Assembly: GCA_013368325.1 (NCBI GenBank)
Contig: JAACJK010000036.1
Coordinates: 1-17,816 of the forward strand
DNA length: 17,816 nucleotides
Direction: 5' to 3'
From: Ephemerocybe angulata
Lineage: Eukaryota; Basidiomycota; Agaricomycetes; Agaricales; Psathyrellaceae
The translations under genes were made by a program, and so were the position numbers. Under the pieces are notes generated by a model. That model saw only the letters and a list, made by a program, of their open reading frames with translations, made no database searches and was not told the origin of the DNA. This document shows positions 9,821 to 17,816 of this stretch, one piece after another; positions within the stretch are counted from its first letter, which is position 1, and each line of letters begins with the position of its first letter.

Positions 9821-10401
9821 CTAATGAATGCCAATCGCTAGATTGTGAATTTGTCTGAACGTACTGGAACTGCTAGCTTCTACTTCTGGAGTGCGGTCGC
9901 CCACAGGGCCAAGAGCCTCCTCTATGGCAGCTTCTAAATTTACCTTTGCCTCCCTGGATACAAGGTCACTGAACCAGCGTTAGTCTTCCTATGTGTCCTA
10001 CCCAGAGGAAGTAGCACACACCTTCCAACAACCCAGGCAATGAGTGTGTCGTTCTCCGGCTTGAGGCTACCCAGTTCGTTCCTGGCAAAGAGGTAGTCGC
10101 CGTTCTTCATCTCAACGAGATCTACAGGTGTCTCGGTTAGAGATGCAGGGACGAAAGGGGATGGTCGCCTACCTTGGGCCTTTAGTTCATTCTGTTGGCC
10201 CTTCGGAATAGACATTCCGCTTTCGCGCTGATCTTCAGCCTCCATCCAAGCCACGCTCGGGATGACCTTGATGACGAAGGTGCGTCCGGGATTGGAGCTG
10301 GGATGGAGAGGGTGATACTGGACAGAATAGATTGGCGGAAGGCTCTGATCGCGGTCGGCCAGGGACAAGGGGACAAGATTCTGAGAAGGTTTGGCGGGCA
10401 T
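9821..10401 (-). CDS. Conserved-looking unknown protein, three exons
   Basis: Exons 10173-10401, 10022-10121 and 9821-9968 join in phase into 158 codons. The introns (51 and 53 nt) have GTAGGC and GTGTGT donors, CTAAC branch sites (CTCTAACC, GACTAACG) and TAG and CAG acceptors. The ATG at 10401-10399 lies in CATCATCATGCC, a good fungal context, and gives MPAKPSQNLVPLSLADRD. The same frame is open to 10503, so a longer N-terminus is possible. Features in order: a beta-rich segment with PPIYSVQYHPLHP and RTFVIKVIPSVAWME, a linker, then VEMKNGDYLFARNELG and TLIAWVVG, and an acidic helical tail (LEAAIEEALG). No signal peptide, membrane segment or known catalytic motif seen. I do not recognise the family. 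It converges on the MYND gene. Confidence 0.65.
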
Positions 10402-10566
10402 GATGATGGAGGAATAAGTGAAACAGACGCTTGGGCCCACCCTCTGAATATACACTTCGGTTAGGGAGCGAGACGGTCGGAGGCGGGCTGCGACTGGTGA
10501 CATCAGCGAGAGGACTAGGCTGGACTATTTGCATTTTACTGACCTAACGGTCTGAGACGCCCTAAG

Positions 10567-10944
10567 ATGTCTGAGAAGTATGTATCAGAGAACCGTCTAG
10601 AAATGCCGTCTACTCCAAAAGTTAAACATTACTGGTGCAAGGTCGAGCTTCAGGGCAGGAGGAAGCGCGAAGCTATCCTCAAAGCGAAGGTGCGGCCCAA
10701 GGATAATTCATAGAATCCACCTGTGGTCGGCGCAGTCTTCTGCCCATCCTTAAAGCTCTCCAACCCCATGCCCGTGTTCCTGCGGTGGCGGAAGCTTACC
10801 TTTTGTCAGACTTCGTCGCCCCGAACCCATCGACAGGGCGCGTCTTCGACGCCAACGCGAGTCGTTCGCTTCGCCAATGAGCTCAAGCCTAGCGACGACG
10901 GCGGAACAGTCAGTACTACGCCGAAGGTTATACTGACGAAATGA
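10567..10944 (+). CDS. Possible two-exon small basic protein
   Basis: An ATG at 10567 opens 41 codons beginning MSEKYVSENRLEMPSTPKVK, with a basic run QGRRKREAILKAK. A GTGCGG donor at 10690 and a TTTTGTCAG acceptor ending at 10809 join in phase to TSSPRTHRQGASSTPTRVV and then FANELKPSDDGGTVSTTPK, ending with TGA at 10942-10944, 85 residues in all. The composition (basic then S/T/P-rich) is coding-like but generic, and the 120-nt intron is longer than others here. The opposite strand of the same bases has its own intron-like signals, so strand is uncertain. It would be divergent from the gene starting at 10401, sharing a promoter of about 165 bp. No family recognised. Confidence 0.3.
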
Positions 10945-11640
10945 ACTTACGGCTGCGCAACAACAGAACGTTGGGTATCCTGGCTTCGTGAGGGCTGGCT
11001 TTACCGAGGGGCGAATGTGGTCAGGCGCGTAGACAGCACGACGAGCTCGGGACTGTGAGTGCAGTCGAGTCAAAACGGTGGATAGGAGCGAGTAGAGTGG
11101 ACTCGCTCACGTCGGGTTGCCGTCGAATTGTCGTCCACGCAGCGGGGGAAATCTTGCGTGTCCTTCATCGCGGTCTGTGAGCTGGTCAGTGTTGCCCGCT
11201 GCACAGAAAAGAATTCGCTCACAAGTGTGACAGCGATACTTCACTTCTGTGCTCACAAGCCAGGTGGCGAACGCAAAAAAGACCGGTATACCCGCCTCAA
11301 GGGCACCACGGCAGACGACAACCTTCGCATAACAACATTATCAGCCAATCTAATAACACCAACTAGCTTGGGATAACTCACCGGAGGTTGTCATCGTCGT
11401 CGCGGTGACGACCATGGGTAAAAAAGAAGGGATGGAGGGAGGGAGGGCTGGCGACCTGCAATTAAAGAAGGGGCGTGCCGTCAGTCCCGCTTGTGCCGGA
11501 CAGTGTCTAGCAGACGACTCACCTCGAGCTCGTCGTTCTCGTCGTCATCGAGAACGACGACAAAACGAAGACAGGGCGGAATGGTGGAGACGAGGAAAAG
11601 GCGGAGGAGATCGATGCCGGATTGGTGTGCGGAACTATTT
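10889..11640 (-). other. Series of intron-like blocks on minus strand
   Basis: The minus strand carries five regularly spaced GT-AG blocks of intron size: 11456-11522 (GTGAGT to TTTAATTGCAG), 11323-11381 (GTGAGT to GCGAAG), 11199-11256 (GTGAGC to TTCTGTGCAG), 11053-11110 (GTGAGC to CACTCACAG) and 10889-10950 (GTAAGT to GTCGCTAG). They are separated by 50-110 nt segments, each open in one or two frames. The first segment contains LRFVVVLDDDENDELE and continues after splicing into VASPPSLHPF and LSSAVVPLRRVYRSF. I could not close a single frame through all junctions, because the third segment meets TGA. It may be a decayed gene, one with base errors, or a spliced non-coding transcript. The two CRE sites at 11684-11733 lie just upstream for this strand. 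Confidence 0.35.
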
Positions 11641-11683
11641 ACTCTTATCTAATCTATCCGGAAGGCAGATAAGGTCGCGTGAA

Positions 11684-11733
11684 TGACGTCATTAAAAGGC
11701 TACTTGTGAGAGTTTAGCCGTTCATTGACGTCA
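11684..11733. promoter_or_regulatory. Pair of CRE palindromes (TGACGTCA)
   Basis: TGACGTCA at 11684-11691 and 11726-11733, each embedded in AWTGACGTCATTAAAAG. The spacing is 42 bp, four helical turns, so both face the same side. The consensus is that of bZIP ATF/CREB-type factors. They could serve the minus-strand transcript that would begin near 11640. Confidence 0.55.
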
Positions 11734-12190
11734 TTAAAAGAGAGTTGTACGGCCGAGACCTCGGTTCGGTTGCTGCAGTGCCTGGAAAACGACAACCCAG
11801 TTGTGTGTCCAGTTATGAGTTATCCACGTCACATTTGTGTGGAGGAAAAACGGCGGGAGCTTGGGCCTGTATGGACAGTTAACCGAATTTCCCCGTGCCG
11901 CGAGCAATTGGATACTTTGTCCCTAGTGTCGCGAGCGTCTAAAGAAAGTTTGACGAGCACAAACAGCCGTCGTGACTAGAAGTTTGATAGTCTGCCGCTC
12001 TTCTTTCAGGACACACAAAGCAGAGAAAGACTAGTAGGCGCAGAAAATAGTCAGATAAAATTGTGATGTTACAAATTCAATGTTTGACTGTACAGCAGAA
12101 TCAATCCACCAGACGTCCAAGTCCCCTGCAATCCACGGTCAAGTTGCTCACGCTGAGGAACCATTCGCACTGAATCTCGAACGGATAGTA
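11734..12190. other. Intergenic, nothing recognised
   Basis: Region 3' of the sirtuin gene. It contains GTACGGCCGAGACCTCGG, part of the GGCCGAG repeat vocabulary seen at 3950, 4210, 17460 and 17690. ORFs here are short and unsupported. Confidence 0.5.
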
Positions 12191-14653
12191 TCAGCCAGCC
12201 CCTCCATACTTATAACGCCCAACTTCCACCGGATACCATTCCATGCGCTCAAGATCCTCCAGCGTTGGCTGGAGCGGCAAAGTCAAAATATTGAGAGGCC
12301 TGTAAGTGCCAGTGGAGCGGTAAGGTGACCACTGTGCCCGCTCATACTGATACCTCCGACTCGGTCCCGCTGTACAGCCAAGACTCGGAGTCTTCCACTG
12401 CCTCTGCAAGAGCGGGGACGCGTCGAGTGGGGAAACCGGGAGCTCCATAAACTTGGTCGTGCTGCGCCGTGACGACGAAGGGGAGGGCGTGATAGGCAAT
12501 GGGGGCGGTGGCATCTCTGGCGGCGCTTCGGCCTTCTTCTGACCGTCCTCATCCTCCCCACGAGCTGGATTCGCACCATTTCTCGCCGCCCTCGTCGCGC
12601 CTCTTTTCTTCAGACTGGCCTGCGTTGAGGGAGGCGGATATATAGGCTTCGACCTTGCCATCTCCACATCCGAAGGTTCACTTGCCGCTGCAATTTCCTC
12701 TTCCCTCCTTCTCTTCCTCTCCGACGCCAGCTCCTTCGCCTTCATCTCCTTCCTGATCTCATCCCTCAACATCTCAGCAAATGTCTGGGCATCACCCTGC
12801 ACCCACGCGTCGAATACGCCCTCCCACTCCCGCGTCCCGACCGGAAAGTCAAGATTGAGGTACACCGCCTTCATAGGTGCAGGAGGAGGATCCTCGTCGA
12901 TCGAGGGCGAATGGCGGGAAGAATGATTCGGCGTCGTTGATCCCGACCCTGACGCTTCTTCCCTTATCGAAGACCCTGCACAACGCGATCGCACTGCTTT
13001 GGCGAACTCGCGTACCATTCTCTTCGTCCCCGGTATCCGGAGACTCGTCCCAACCACCAAGATAAAATCAGCTCCCCCACGTCCCTTCCCCTTCGATGAT
13101 CCTATGAGTAGACTGTCCGGGGGTCGGGTCGCGACCCGCTGACCCCGGGCCGACCCTGACCCGACCCTGAGGGTCAGGGCCAAGGGTCGGGTGATGTCTG
13201 GTCGACCCGGCCCTCCTGGCCCTGGGCCGACCCGGGGTCGACCCTGACCCTACTACCCCCACATATTTGGCTCTATATGTGACTTTATCAGTGCATATGA
13301 GATAAACTTTGACCTTCATATACATACTATTCCATAAGTAATTGATTCCCTCTATAATGTGATTTAATTTTAGCTGTATTGAGTGTGATACAGGTGATAT
13401 AACAGGTGGTAATATGCCTGCTAGATTTTGCTGCTATAGTGTGAGGCTGTTATGAGCTTGGATGGATGTGTAGTATAGTGAGACTAGTATAGTTAGATAG
13501 AGCTAACTTAAGGGTACAAAATGATATAAAATTTTATGAAAATTTCGAAGTCTGAAAAATTGCCCAGGGTCAAGGGCCGACCCGGGGTCAGCAGGGTCGG
13601 GCCAAGGGTCAACCCTCTCCGACCCGGCCCTGGAGGGTCAGGGTCAGGGTCAGCAAAAAAGTGCCGACCCTGGCCCGACCCGACCCTCGGACAGTCTACC
13701 TATGAGATCCTTCTGCACTACGTTCCCAATACCTTCCCCGTTGTTATGCGCTTCGTTATAGAGTACCACGCTTGGACGCAGTTTGCCAATCCCTCTGGCT
13801 CGCTTACCAACCGTCGCCCGGGCGCGCTCAAGGTTGGTGCACTCTGGACAATGGGGCGGCTGTCCCGCATTCAGCGAAGGTAGATAGTCCTGAAGCGGAA
13901 ATGAATGGCTGCATATTTGGCAATGCATCATCTGCAAAGTTCCATGGAGGGGGATGCATCGTGGAGTCTCGGCGGTAGGCGTAGAAGACGCCGGAGGTTG
14001 CTGCCCCTCGAGGTTCCGATCCCCCGCGGTGTCCTCTTTGTTCGCCTTGTTTTTTCCTCCCTGAGTCTTTTTGCTTCGTATATCAGGAACGCCAAATGAG
14101 AGACCACACTTCTGCTCTATGGCATCGATGTTTTGTGTATAGACCCGCAGCAGTCGCCGCGATCATCGAGGGCACGGAGGAGCTGGTGGAACGCCGTCGG
14201 TTCTGCGTTCTGCGACATGTCTGACAACCGGGCCATCATCTGGCAGAAGAGGGAGGTAGTGTGCTCTGACTGCAGCAGCGTGAGCTTCCTGTAGGAGCCG
14301 TAAGAGAGGGTGGCTCACGTTGAAGACCGACGCATCGAAGAGGTCCTTCCTGAGCCCAGCGCCTCTCTGGGTGGTCTCGCTTCAGGGTTTTGAAAAGGCC
14401 GGCTGCTGAGCGGAAGTCGGGAATCCCCGCCTGCACGGATATCCCAGCACCTGGGCGAACAGCAATCTGGGGTTCAGAGCCGGGGGGACGGCACCGTGAG
14501 GATGCCACGCACCACAAATCACGACAATTCGCTTCGCTTTGAGTACCGCCTGGACCACTTCGCCAACCCTGCTTTTCTATCTGCTGGCTCTGCCAAGAAC
14601 GGTGGTGTCTGTGGGATGTGAGTTTCCTCCTCTAGGGGCAGAAAGACCGTCAT
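12191..14653 (-). CDS. Hst3/Hst4-like sirtuin deacetylase, interrupted
   Basis: NAD-dependent protein deacetylase of the fungal Hst3/Hst4 group, which removes acetyl from histone H3 K56. Exons: 14513-14653, 14319-14450, 13700-14269, and 12191-13101 after the element at 13109-13698. Introns of 62 nt (14451-14512) and 49 nt (14270-14318) splice motifs exactly together. Motifs in order: start MTVFLPLEEETHIP; KRIVVICGAGISVQAGIPDF (NAD-binding GAG and PDFRS); VYTQNIDAIEQKCG; catalytic His in CIPLHGTLQMMHCQIC with the zinc pairs CQIC and CPEC; KLRPSVVLYNEAHNNGEG; ILVVGTSLRIPGTKRMVREF. A 250-residue low-complexity tail (acidic/basic helix, proline-rich) follows. Four single bases seem missing, near 14562, 14369, 14348 and 14155, each breaking the frame inside conserved motifs, while the 302-codon last exon is intact. 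Hence it is either a decaying gene or one with assembly errors; identity as a sirtuin is firm. Confidence 0.85.
13101..13108. repeat. Target-site duplication, left copy
   Basis: CCTATGAG, identical to the copy at 13699-13706. It lies inside the sirtuin codons for LIG on the minus strand. Confidence 0.9.
13102..13699 (-). other. Candidate transposon-made intron in the sirtuin
   Basis: On the gene's strand the first target copy reads CTCATAG|G followed by TAGAC, giving a GTAGAC donor at 13699. The second copy reads CTCATAG|G, giving a TAG acceptor ending at 13102. Removing these 598 bases joins GAT CTC ATA G to GA TCA TCG, the uninterrupted DLIGSSKGK expected between NVVQK and ADFILVVGTS. Without splicing, translation enters the element and stops at 13650. 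The donor is weak at positions +4 and +5, and the acceptor lacks a long pyrimidine tract; CTACTCATAG could hold the branch site. Confidence 0.55.
13109..13698. mobile_element. hAT-like MITE (590 bp) with 8-bp target duplication
   Basis: Terminal inverted repeats TAGACTGTCCG...GGGTCGGGTCG at both ends (13109 onward and reverse complement to 13698), flanked by the 8-bp direct repeat CCTATGAG at 13101-13108 and 13699-13706. Eight-base duplications are typical of hAT transposons. Arms of about 130-150 bp are crowded with GGGTC/GACCC heptads in both orientations and can fold back on each other. The core (about 13262-13560) is AT-rich and has no ORF, so the element is non-autonomous and needs a transposase from elsewhere. 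Both the intact duplication and the well-preserved terminal repeats indicate a fairly recent insertion. Confidence 0.88.
13699..13706. repeat. Target-site duplication, right copy
   Basis: CCTATGAG, identical to the copy at 13101-13108. Confidence 0.9.
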
Positions 14654-15006
14654 GGTGGTCGGGGCGGGCCAATGGCGTTGAGAGCGGTGAGAGTTTGTGG
14701 TCGCTGAGAGAGGAATGGGTCTCATTTCGCTTGAGCCTTGCTGGCTACCGTATTCCATGTGGCGCAGGGCGCGAAAATGTCCGCGGCTTCGCTTCGGCAA
14801 TCCAACAACCGAAATATCAAGATTTACATACCCAAGGTCAGTGGGCGCTTATGTTCCCATGGGCCATATGAGGTACGCAGTACACTGAAGTCGATATCAT
14901 AACCATTGAAGGCCAAAGGTGTGAGCCTGCGGACAACACTCAATATGATGCGTATACATGCTCAAAATTCGACAAGGAAAATTATTTCAACACGTTGGAA
15001 TCGTAT
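14654..15006. other. Sirtuin promoter and intergenic repeat
   Basis: Between the sirtuin start (14653) and the stop of the upstream minus-strand gene (15007). It contains ATATCAAGATTTA (14814-14826) and GGGCGCTTATGTTCC (14843-14857), a pair of blocks that recurs in the same order at 17755-17813, on the other side of the CANIN-like gene. No ORF is supported. Confidence 0.5.
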
Positions 15007-17612
15007 TTAATTGGTTTTTTGACAAGCCCGCCTACCAGCCGTGTACTGTTGCTCGAAGTGTTTGCGCTGGTAAAAGACACGCATTTGAAGTTGCTTTATG
15101 GCGGCCTTAGCCCTTGAACGATCCATATGCGCAGCACGTAAATCGTCTGCAAATACAGAATTAGCATCATGAAGATCAGTACTGATGCGAGAACTTATGA
15201 GACGTACTAATCTTGGCGTGGATATCCTCTAGAAGTGAATGGAAAAGTTGCAAACCGCTTTCTCCATGCGGAGCCTCTGACGTTAACAAGTCCGAGGGCT
15301 TCAACAGCCTTGCTCTTTCGAGATCCACATACGCCTTGACATTACTGGTGGCAAGGGCGAGAACCGAGATGTAGAACTTCATCTCGGTATAGTCGGTATC
15401 ATCAGTGACCGCGAAGAGGGTTTGACTCTCGACGCCCTTCCGAGGTTGGAGCAGTTGGTTGAGTAAACCCGAGAGTGGAGCAGGGTCGCGGTACGATTTT
15501 GGAGGAGGGTTAACTCTTAAGCTCGCCGGATAGTAAGTGATTGGCTTACCTCTGTAATTGAGCTTGGAGAGTATCGAGCAATGATGCTATATGCAACGAA
15601 CCGGGCAATGCGCAAGGTCGCGCCATTGCCGCCTGAAAGGAGAGAAAGTAATGCTGCCTTATTGACGGGTTGGTATCCCTCTGCTAACGCTGAAAGCCGT
15701 GCCGCAACGACGCTCTCCTGTATCGCGATAAGTACAGATACCAACTCGAGGCGATGAAATCAACACTAACCGCCTTCCTGTCGAATCCGTTAACGGGACA
15801 CACCGCTCGGCAGACACCGTCAAGCGCAACCATTACTTCGCGACGCAAGTCAGAGCTTGTAGTGGAGTCCATTCCCAAGGAAATCAAAGCTACAACGAGG
15901 TCGGGGATCTCTTCAGCAGCAAGGCGTCTGGAACTGTGGAAGAAGTCAGAACCAAGCTGATCGTATACGAATGGTTACGGACCTGGCAGCTCGGTGAATT
16001 AAAGCAACGAGGCGATACAGAACTTCCCCTCGTTTAGATGCGTCAGTTCGCGCAAACGGCCCGCAATGCTCGAAATCTAAACCGTTTGATTGAAGCCGCT
16101 CTGGAGAGGCGCTCAGCTCAAGGAGTGAGCCAATAACGAAGCGGGTTGGGACAGGGCATTTCATCTTGTCTGAGGGTGAGGGCTCTAATAAGTCCAGAGC
16201 TACTGCGAAGGCAACCCTAGAGAGTGGAGAGCCTAGTAGCCAAGGAGTCGACGCTGCTGGAATGTCAGAATCGCACAGAATCCACTTCAATCATGTACGC
16301 TGGAGACCACCTACCAAGGGTACATAAATCACTCATGATCTCCGGTTGGTCAGCTCAGCTTGGACAGAGTGCCAGATTTGAGAATAAGCGTGGCGCATGC
16401 AAAATCTTTGAGCGAGGATTTGGTAAGTCAAACAGAAGTAAAGGAGCGCGGGCATACCTTGCTTTTTCATAGCTTGGGCCAACATACACAGAGTACCACT
16501 GTTACCGGGGAGGCAAAGAGCGTACGAACGACTCCTCGTCGACGGCCATCGAATCCTCGGTTACAGTAGCCCACAGTGGTACCCCGTATTGCAGCTTCTC
16601 AGCTAGCCTCTCTTCTTCCTCCTTCGCCTCGAAGTCCTCTCTGAGAATGCCGTTGATCTCATTGCCAGCCTCCTTGTCAGATCCAAAGAGATCCTCTAGG
16701 TCTTTCTTGGAGAAGAGATGGCGTGGTTGGTTCTCCCTTTCGTCGTCATCAAGCTCCTCATCCTTGACTTCAAGGCTCATTTCTTCGAGCAAAAGCCGTC
16801 TACCCAAGCTCAATTCCGCTCTCAGTAGTGCAGCTGACCCTCCGCCCTTCTTTTCAGCCAGCGCCTGTTCTCTGAGGAGCTGCTGTATAGGGTTTACAGA
16901 TTTCCGTGGCTTCCGCGTGGGCGAAGGAGCTGACCTGCGGAGGGTCGGAGAACCGGCGCTAAGTGAGGTGTGCTGGCGGGTAGAGCGTCGGACTTGGGGC
17001 TCAGGTGCAGCACTTGACCTAGGATGCGATGGATAGGGAACAGCAATATCCATCTCATGTTCTCGAGCTTTGATCTCCTCGATGACAAAAGCCGTCTTGG
17101 CTGCCGGATCTAGACCGACGGGTGTCGCTGGTACAGCTGGAATATCGTCTGAAGCCCTGCCCGTATAAGGCGCGGTCAAGGTGCGGCTTGAAGCAAAGAA
17201 CGATCCCGTAGGTTCGAAGCCATTGCCCCGCATACTCGGTTCGGTCAACGGCTCTTGGTCAACTTCCATTGGTTCTCGGGTGTGCTTGGCCTGCGTATAT
17301 CGAATTGGTCAGTGCGTCCCTTCAGAAGGCCAAAGCCCTTTAGAAGTCCGGTACTGACTAGGGTCGACAGGGCTGGTTTGCTCTCCAAGTGTTTCTTCGT
17401 GACACCTGAGGAGGACTTGACAGAGTCAGAACGACCTTCCACACGCTCAAACGGTACTCCGGCCGAGATTTACGGACCTCGGCAATCCACACCCGACCTA
17501 TCCCCGTGCAAGAGGTTCAGCCGGCCCACAAAATATCTCAAGAGTCTCAACAGCAAGAGGAATGCTTACGTTGCAATATGCCAGTAACAGGCAGGTTGGT
17601 AGAAGTATTCAT
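15007..17612 (-). CDS. Large helical protein, possible CANIN-domain (SLF2-like)
   Basis: Supported exons: 17570-17612 (MNTSTNLPVTGILQ), 17359-17456 (LPFERVEGRSD, SGVTKKHLESKPALSTL), about 16505-17290, about 16458-16504, about 15983-16288, 15771-15933, 15550-15717, 15208-15436 and 15007-15146. Most introns are 49-68 nt with clear branch sites. Domains: a disordered N-terminal third with RRSTRQH and an acidic/basic coiled stretch (PIQQLLREQALAEKKGGGS); then paired helices such as GEVLYRLVALIHRAA, EEIPDLVVALISLGMDSTTS, DLRREVMVALDGVCRAV and QPVNKAALLSLLSGG; ending LRAAHMDRSRAKAAIKQLQM. From memory this order matches Agaricomycete proteins with a CANIN domain, which contacts Smc6/Nse5 in DNA repair; I could not verify that. 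Breaks: one base off at about 16507, an unresolved 16290-16410, and at 15437-15549 either a 113-nt intron with an AAG acceptor or a lost base. Confidence 0.65.
17461..17502 (+). repeat. Repeat module inside intron 1 of the CANIN-like gene
   Basis: GGCCGAGATTTACGGACCT then CGGCAATCCACACCCGACC, closely matching 17719-17759 downstream of it. It lies within the predicted 113-nt intron 17457-17569, whose acceptor (CGGAG) is inside the repeat. Confidence 0.6.
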
Positions 17613-17681
17613 GCCTCAGGCCTCAGGGTTGATATAATAGAATAGTAGCTCATAATTCTGCATATTGGGGCGGCGTCACAA

Positions 17682-17813
17682 GAAGCTCGGCCGAGAGTCA
17701 CGGACTTGAAGAAGCTCGGCTGAGAGTCACGGACATCGGCAATCCACACCCGAGATATCAAGGTTACCGGAGGACCGAGGTTAGATTTCTTACCTCACGG
17801 GCGCTTATGTTCC
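17682..17813 (+). repeat. Tandem and dispersed repeat module at window end
   Basis: GAAGCTCGGCCGAGAGTCAC (from 17682) is repeated 28 bp later as GAAGCTCGGCTGAGAGTCAC (from 17710). It is followed by CGGCAATCCACACCCGAGA (also at 17480) and by ATATCAAGGTTA and GGGCGCTTATGTTCC, shared with 14814-14857. This is upstream of the CANIN-like gene start, so promoter and repeat overlap. Confidence 0.65.
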
Positions 17814-17816
17814 ATC

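Noticed and set aside
10441..10534. Alternative upstream start of the 158-residue gene (MQIVQPSPLADV...)
   Set aside because: The only good donor (GTGGGC at 10440) leaves the wrong phase for the next exon.
11725..11979. 84-codon plus-strand ORF beginning in the second CRE
   Set aside because: No motif, no promoter or splice context, and its start codon overlaps the palindrome.
13102..13183. Start of the long minus-strand frame (MALTLRVGSG...) at 13183
   Set aside because: These first residues are translated from the inserted element; the true sirtuin sequence resumes at the target duplication.
16647..17036. 129-codon plus-strand ORF, serine-rich
   Set aside because: Antisense shadow of the third exon of the CANIN-like gene (glutamate/lysine-rich codons read backwards).

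Overview
The window looks like a stretch of mushroom-forming basidiomycete (Agaricomycetes) nuclear DNA. Coding exons are cut by many 47-65 nt GT-AG introns with CTRAY-type branch sites. The recognisable proteins are a fungal MYND zinc-finger protein, an Hst3/Hst4-type sirtuin and a helical protein of a kind I associate with the Smc5/6-linked CANIN domain. Between them lie GC-rich repeats and decayed multicopy sequence. There is no sign of bacterial operons, rRNA, tRNA or CRISPR.

Layout. 1-1320 is a GC-rich block of diverged repeat units. About 1360-2650 (minus) carries pieces of a multi-exon gene whose frame I cannot close. 3434-6330 holds a decayed, probably multicopy gene on the plus strand, with two copies of a short GC-rich repeat, plus a doubtful minus-strand ORF. 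6560-8703 (plus) is a clean four-exon MYND zinc-finger gene with an internal 66-bp tandem duplication. 8704-9820 is non-coding and has a strong hairpin. 9821-10401 (minus) is a clean three-exon gene for a 158-residue unknown protein. 10540-11640 has splice-like signals on both strands and no settled gene model, with a pair of CRE palindromes just beyond it. 12191-14653 (minus) is the sirtuin. 15007-17612 (minus) is the CANIN-like gene. Repeat modules sit on either side of this last gene and inside its first intron.

The most interesting object is a 590-bp hAT-like miniature transposon (13109-13698) inside the catalytic domain of the sirtuin. Its 8-bp target duplication and its terminal TA together create a GT donor and an AG acceptor. 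Splicing at these removes the element plus one target copy and restores the uninterrupted sirtuin sequence to the base. This is the behaviour expected of an 'introner', a transposon that makes an intron on insertion. The caveat is that the same gene shows four apparent single-base losses in its first exons, and similar breaks occur in two other genes. Either the assembly has base errors or these genes are decaying.

The sirtuin (H3K56-type deacetylase family) and the CANIN-like gene (possible Smc5/6 partner) would both act in genome maintenance. Their adjacency on the same strand may be chance.
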